DNA from: Orobanche coerulescens
Lineage: Eukaryota > Streptophyta > Magnoliopsida > Lamiales > Orobanchaceae
Direction: 5' to 3'
NCBI GenBank assembly: GCA_033398695.1
Contig: CM065805.1
Coordinates: 77,428,262-77,492,261, forward strand
DNA: 64,000 bases
Both the position numbers and the translations under genes were made by a program. The notes beneath the pieces are model-generated. The model searched no databases and was not told where the DNA came from. It worked only from the letters and a program-made list of their open reading frames with translations. Position 1 is the first letter of the stretch, and every line of letters starts with the position of its first letter. Below are positions 59,796-64,000 of the stretch, piece by piece.

Positions 59796-61103
59796 TCTTT
59801 GCTTACAGGATATCAAAGAGAAGGACATCTGGTACTTCGACACATGACAGGAGATATAAGCAAGCTGTCAGATTATGTAGAAGGTCGTGGTCCAAAGGTG
59901 CGCTTCGGTGATTAGTCCAAAGGTAGAACAAGAGGGAAGGGAACCCTGCTTGTAGAAAAGTTCAAAGTCACCGACGTAGCCTATGTTGAAGGCCGACAGT
60001 ACAATCTACTTAGTATCAGCCAATTCTGTGATAAACAGTTCTCGGTGAAATCCTATATAGACCACGGTAGAGTAAAGAACATCAAGACCAAAGAAGTTGT
60101 TCTCACAAGGAGGAGGTCAGGTAATATGTATATTGTTAAATGGAAGCCCACGAGCTCCACTATTCCTTGTTTTGTTGACAAAGGCACTGCAGATCAAAGC
60201 TGGCTCTGGAACAAGAGGATGTCACACATCAACTTCAAGACAATCAACAAACTCGCAAGATAGAGAATGGTTATAGGCTTGCATGATGTGTCATTTCATA
60301 AAGATAGCGTCTCCTGTCAGAAATGCAAACAAGTCAAAACCACCCTGAAAAGAAAATCATACCAGTCCACTCACAAGGTTCTGGAAATGCTACACATGGA
60401 CCTCTACGGCCCTGTAGACCCTGTAAGTTTGGGAGGTAAGAAATATTGTCTCGTTATTATTGATGATTACTCCAGGTATGCTTGGACAATATTTCTAAGC
60501 AAGAAGAAAGAAACCACAACAAAGTTGCGAGAGAACCTGAGAAAGATTCAGAATGAGAAAGGGTTGACTATCGTGTCCATTCGTTACAGAGGTACTGTAT
60601 TCACAAATCGCTTTATAGAGCAATACTGTTCGGACAATAGAATACAGCATGAATACTCAGCAGCCCGAACTCCTCAACAAAATGGTGTTGTCGAGCGAAA
60701 TAATAGGACGCTCAAGGAAGATACAAGAACCATGATCGCCGCAAGTACGTTGTCACATCGGTTCTGGGGAAAAGCAACAAATACAGCATTCTATACACAA
60801 AATCGTTGTATGATCAACAAGCATCACAACAAAACAGCCTATGAGGTATGGAATAATAAAACTCTATTAGTTTCGTTTCACATCTTTGGATGCCGGTTTT
60901 ATGTTCTGAATAATGGGAAAGATCAACTCAAGACCTTTGGCGAGAAGTCAAATGAAGGGATATTTGTAGGATACTCCTCTGTCAGCAAAGATTTCAGAAT
61001 CTTTAATAAAAAGAAGCTGACAATCGAGGAATCTGTCCATGTAGTGTTCGATGAACCTCATTTCGATCCTACTGGAGTAGAAGACTTAACCCATAATATC
61101 TGA
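59796..61103 (+). pseudogene. SIRE B protease end and integrase
   Basis: One frame runs from 59796 to 61103, interrupted by TAG at 59913, TAG at 60261 and TGA at 61101, without frameshifts. It begins in RHMTGDISKLSDYVEGR (end of the protease), then the integrase zinc region WLWNKRMSHINF ... CQKCKQVK. The core has the first Asp in HMDLYGPV and the Glu in PQQNGVVERNNRTL. The segment expected to hold the second Asp reads SIRYRGTVFTN, so that residue is gone. Later GCRFYVLNNGKDQLKTFGEK and DEPHFDPTG. Integrase inserts the DNA copy into the genome; this one could not. Confidence 0.88.
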
Positions 61104-63005
61104 ACACTTTCCATTGATGACCCTCAAACTCCATTAGAACCTGTCATAGACTTAGAGATCAATCCCGCAGCTGTAAGATCAGAAGTAGTCGAAGCCGATG
61201 TTGTACAAGCTGAAGCTGAAACTATAGCACCGCAAGATACAGTACAAGATGCCGAACTAGAACCTGACAGGATGGTTGAGAGATGACCCACATAAGTTAA
61301 TTATAGGTGATACTGATGCTGGTGTATCTACCCAAAGAAGAATATATAGTACATAAGGAACTGTACTATGTGCGCAAGAAGAATCCGATTCTGATAAATC
61401 TCCTTTTCCTATATGGAAATCTCAAGCTGAATTTAGGAGACTAGCCATGTGCACCCTAGCTGTATTCTTAGCTCAATACGAACATGTTTCTACTAATGAA
61501 GCTTTGAATTATTCTCACTGGATCACTTCTATAGAAGAAGAGCTTATTGGTTTCGAAAGAAACAATGTTGGTATCTAGTACCCAGGCCAGAACATCAAGG
61601 TGTAATTGGAACCAAATGGGTATTTAGAAACAAGAAGGATGCGAATGGACTTGTTATCAGGAACATATCCCATCTAGACGCACAAGGCTACAGACAGGAA
61701 GAAGGCATAGACTATGATGAGACATTTGCCCCTGTAGCCAGACTAGAATCCATTGGGATATTTCTAGCTTTTGCCGCCCATAAGAGCTTTATAGTATATC
61801 AAATGGACATTAAAAGTGTATTATTGAATGGAGATCTTACCGAAGAAGTCTATGTTGAACAACCACCAGGGTTTGTCAACACTGAAGGCGGAGACCTAGT
61901 ATACAGACTACGAAAAGCTCTGTATGGATTTAAGCAAGCACCTAGAGCAGGAAGGAGATGACCTGTTAATGTACGTTACCAATAATAGATTTGAAAAAGG
62001 GGCTCTGGACAAAACTCTATTAAATATACATGAAAGAGATGACTTATTAATGGTACAAATATATGTTGATGATATTATATTTGGTTCTACTAACCTGGCT
62101 TTATGTCAAATGTTCTCTCATCTCATGCAAGTAAATTTGAAATGAGTATGATGGGGAACTTAGTTATTTCCTAACATTGCAGGTGAAGTAATTGCATACA
62201 AGAATCTTTATCAACCAGGAGAAGTACAGTAAGGAGCTACTCAACAAGTTTGGGATGAACAACTCCAAATCATCGTCAACTCCCATGAGCACTTCCGTGC
62301 AAATTAGTGCTGACGAAGCTAAAAAGCTGGTTGATACATCACTCTACAGTAAGCTTATTGGCTCACTCCTGTACCTAACAGCTAGCTGGCCCGATATCCA
62401 GTCTGTTGTAGGAGAATGTGCTCGGTTATCAAGTAGCACCTAAGGAGTCACTCTTCACAACAGCCAAAAAGTACGTGTAAGGAACTGTTGATGTAGGATT
62501 GTGGTATCCTATGGAAGGAGGATTCGATTTGGTTGGCTACAATGACTCAGATCTCGGAGGCTGCAAGTTGGATAGAAAGAGTACAAGCAGTACTTGTCAC
62601 TTTCTTGGACCGAGACTTGTGTCATGGTTCAGTAAAAAAACAATTGGCCAACTCACTTTCTACACCTGAGTCGGAATACTATGTTGCTGGAAGTTGCTGT
62701 ATGTAGATTCTCTGGATGCAACAGCAGCTACATTATTATTATGGAATCAGTGCCAGAGAGATGCCAATCATGTGCGATAGCACGAGTGTAATTGCAAAAA
62801 CGCACAGTCCTATATTGCACTCGCGAACTAAGTATATTGATATGAAGCATCACTTCATCAGGAATCATGTAGAGAATAAGGATGTTCGGATCGAAAAGAT
62901 TCATACAGACATTCAGTTGGCCGACATCTTTACAAAACCTCTCAGCACAACCAAATTCTGCATGCTTCGTCAAGAATTGGGAATGCTAGAGTCTGACTCT
63001 CTGTA
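61104..63005 (+). pseudogene. SIRE B reverse transcriptase / RNase H
   Basis: After an acidic linker (QAEAETIAPQDTVQDAELEP) a small deletion near 61270 shifts the frame. RT traces: [16 protein letters not shown] at about 61605, [12 protein letters not shown] near 61720, and YVDD at 62062-62073. A scrambled patch near 61950-61975 reads AGRR where A has AWYK. RNase H: SSTPMSTSVQISADE near 62275 and IMCDSTSVIAKTHSP near 62766, ending LRQELGMLESDSL with TAA at 63004-63006. More frameshifts but fewer stops than copy A. Confidence 0.85.
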
Positions 63006-63769
63006 AGTTTTTACGATTTTACTCATCAATTGAGGGGGAATTCTGTAAGACTCAAGAATACAGTATCCACATTAATTAACTGTACACTCAGAACCAGTCA
63101 GACAGTATTGTAGGACAAAGAAGGCATGAAACCTTCCTACAGCTGACGTGTGCATTAATTAAGGGGGAATACAGTATAACCTATGAATACAGTATTAATC
63201 TAGATATTAGTGTAAGAATTGAATTCTGCATGTACCTTTTAAGGGGGAACGCTGTATTTTCATGGATACAGCACATACACTTAGGATATCAATTAATATT
63301 ATATTACTACTATGTTCGTACATCTAAAATGTTTTCAAGTCTACGTGCCCTTTTTACATTTCAAACATTTTATTCTTTAATGCCTTAAAGACACCTGGAC
63401 TTCAATACCTCAAATAACGCGATTTTAATAATTTCAAAACCGTCTTTTCTTACAGTAAGGGGAGACGAACTGTCAGAAGTGGGACCGGTTATTATTTCAA
63501 AAAAAGACGGATAAGACGTACTAGTTACTCTGAATCCATCATATACATTCATTTCAAAAGACGGTTCCCATCCCTTAAATATGACAGTTCACTGTATGAA
63601 ACCCTAATCTTACCAGCACCATATAAAAGGACTGTATCTTGCTCCCTTACACTCTTTACGCTTTCTGCAATTTTAAACGAGTTTCAAGCAAAACAGCCTA
63701 CAGTCTTCTCTGTATTTTCTTCATCTCTGTGATAATTTTCAGTTTTTCTTGAAACCTTTTTCTGCTAAA
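63006..63769 (+). other. SIRE B spacer with PPT-like tracts and a TATA-like site
   Basis: Three GGGGG-containing tracts (63032-63040, 63161-63170, 63241-63250), a fourth weaker AAGGGGAGA near 63457, and a TATA-like ATATAAAAGG at 63621-63630, about 140 bp upstream of the ATG at 63770. Leader-like T/C-rich sequence lies between them. I see no gene in it. Confidence 0.55.
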
Positions 63770-64000
63770 ATGTCTACCTCCCAGACCTCCTCCCTTTCCA
63801 TGAAGAAGAAGGAGACAATCATTGACGGGCATATCTTCGCCAGGTTAGTTGTCATGAAAAGAATCAACCTGGAAGGTGAAGATTTTGTCGGAATGGAAGT
63901 TGTTTCTCGTATGAAACAACAAGGGCTCTACCGCCTTGCAAGTCATCATGCTGAGGTGTACGACGAACAGATTATTAAATAATTCTACTTGAACGCATCC
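63770..64000 (+). pseudogene. SIRE B 3' ORF (env-like position), N-terminus
   Basis: ATG at 63770 in the context CTAAAATGT. The start reads MSTSQTSSLSMKKKE, then DGHIFARLVVMKRINLEGED and GLYRLASHHAEVYDEQIIK. An in-frame TAA at 63980-63982 follows, after which the same frame continues FYLNAS to the window end. Element A carries the continuation at 43036. Copy A has a stop a few codons earlier, at DE followed by TAG, so the two copies were inactivated separately. No signal peptide is visible. Function unknown. Confidence 0.65.

Larger units (their letters stand above)
59794..64000 (+). mobile_element. SIRE-like element B (second copy, truncated left, runs off right)
   Basis: Closely related to A: 61170-63321 matches 3-2152 and 63927 onward matches 43036 onward. 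Begins abruptly inside the protease at the edge of copia D, so gag and 5' LTR are absent. It supplies about 600 bp missing from A (63322-63926). The 3' LTR lies beyond the window. Confidence 0.8.

Overview
This window is plant nuclear DNA made almost entirely of transposable elements nested inside one another. The evidence is plant-type Ty1/copia elements of Sirevirus (SIRE-like) architecture, a Tekay/Del-like chromovirus with a C-terminal chromodomain-type tail, a CACTA (En/Spm) DNA transposon with a TNP2 transposase, and LTR elements primed by tRNA-iMet. A captured fragment at about 7.9-8.6 kb resembles retroelement 3' ORFs I associate with asterids (Asterales), so an asterid eudicot is a guess only. 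I see no single-copy host gene, tRNA, rRNA or CRISPR.

Layout. A decayed SIRE-like element (A) is the outer host. It enters at base 1 in its polymerase region and resumes at 43,036 and 54,746. Its 3' LTR is at 54,949 to about 56,177. A second copia element (C, about 2,233-43,035, + strand) sits inside A. Element C is split twice: by a CACTA transposon (5,373-27,150, - strand) in its untranslated leader, and by a non-autonomous LTR element (LARD2, 28,584-37,968) in its protease. The CACTA TNP2 gene is itself split by another non-autonomous LTR element (LARD1, 15,385-24,150). The A > C > CACTA > LARD1 nest is four levels deep. Independently, a Tekay-like Gypsy element (44,684-54,745, - strand) entered the 3' part of A. 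To the right lie a doubly truncated copia fragment on the - strand (D, 56,178-59,793) and a second SIRE-like copy (B, 59,794 to the window end).

LARD1, LARD2 and Gypsy have exact 5-bp target duplications (CCTTC, GTACC, GTGCC), near-identical LTR pairs, primer-binding sites and polypurine tracts. They are the youngest insertions. A, B, C and D are full of stop codons and frameshifts. LARD1 and LARD2 have no recognisable coding sequence in their 2.1-2.3 kb cores. The Gypsy element, which shares LTR termini, pre-PPT motif and (with LARD1) U3 repeats, is a plausible relative of their helper.

The most interesting signals are regulatory rather than coding. Dense arrays of the near-palindrome TAGCGYRCGCTA lie just upstream of the TATA box in both Gypsy and LARD1 LTRs. 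A different palindrome, GCATTTAATGC, is repeated upstream of the TATA box in the SIRE LTR. LARD1 and LARD2 share a duplicated LTR module and a leader hairpin with an identical PBS variant. SIRE copies carry three PPT-like tracts and a TATA-like site ahead of a 3' ORF. The second CACTA gene can be read across clean splice sites into a Ulp1-type protease. All family names rest on motifs read by eye; no database search was run.
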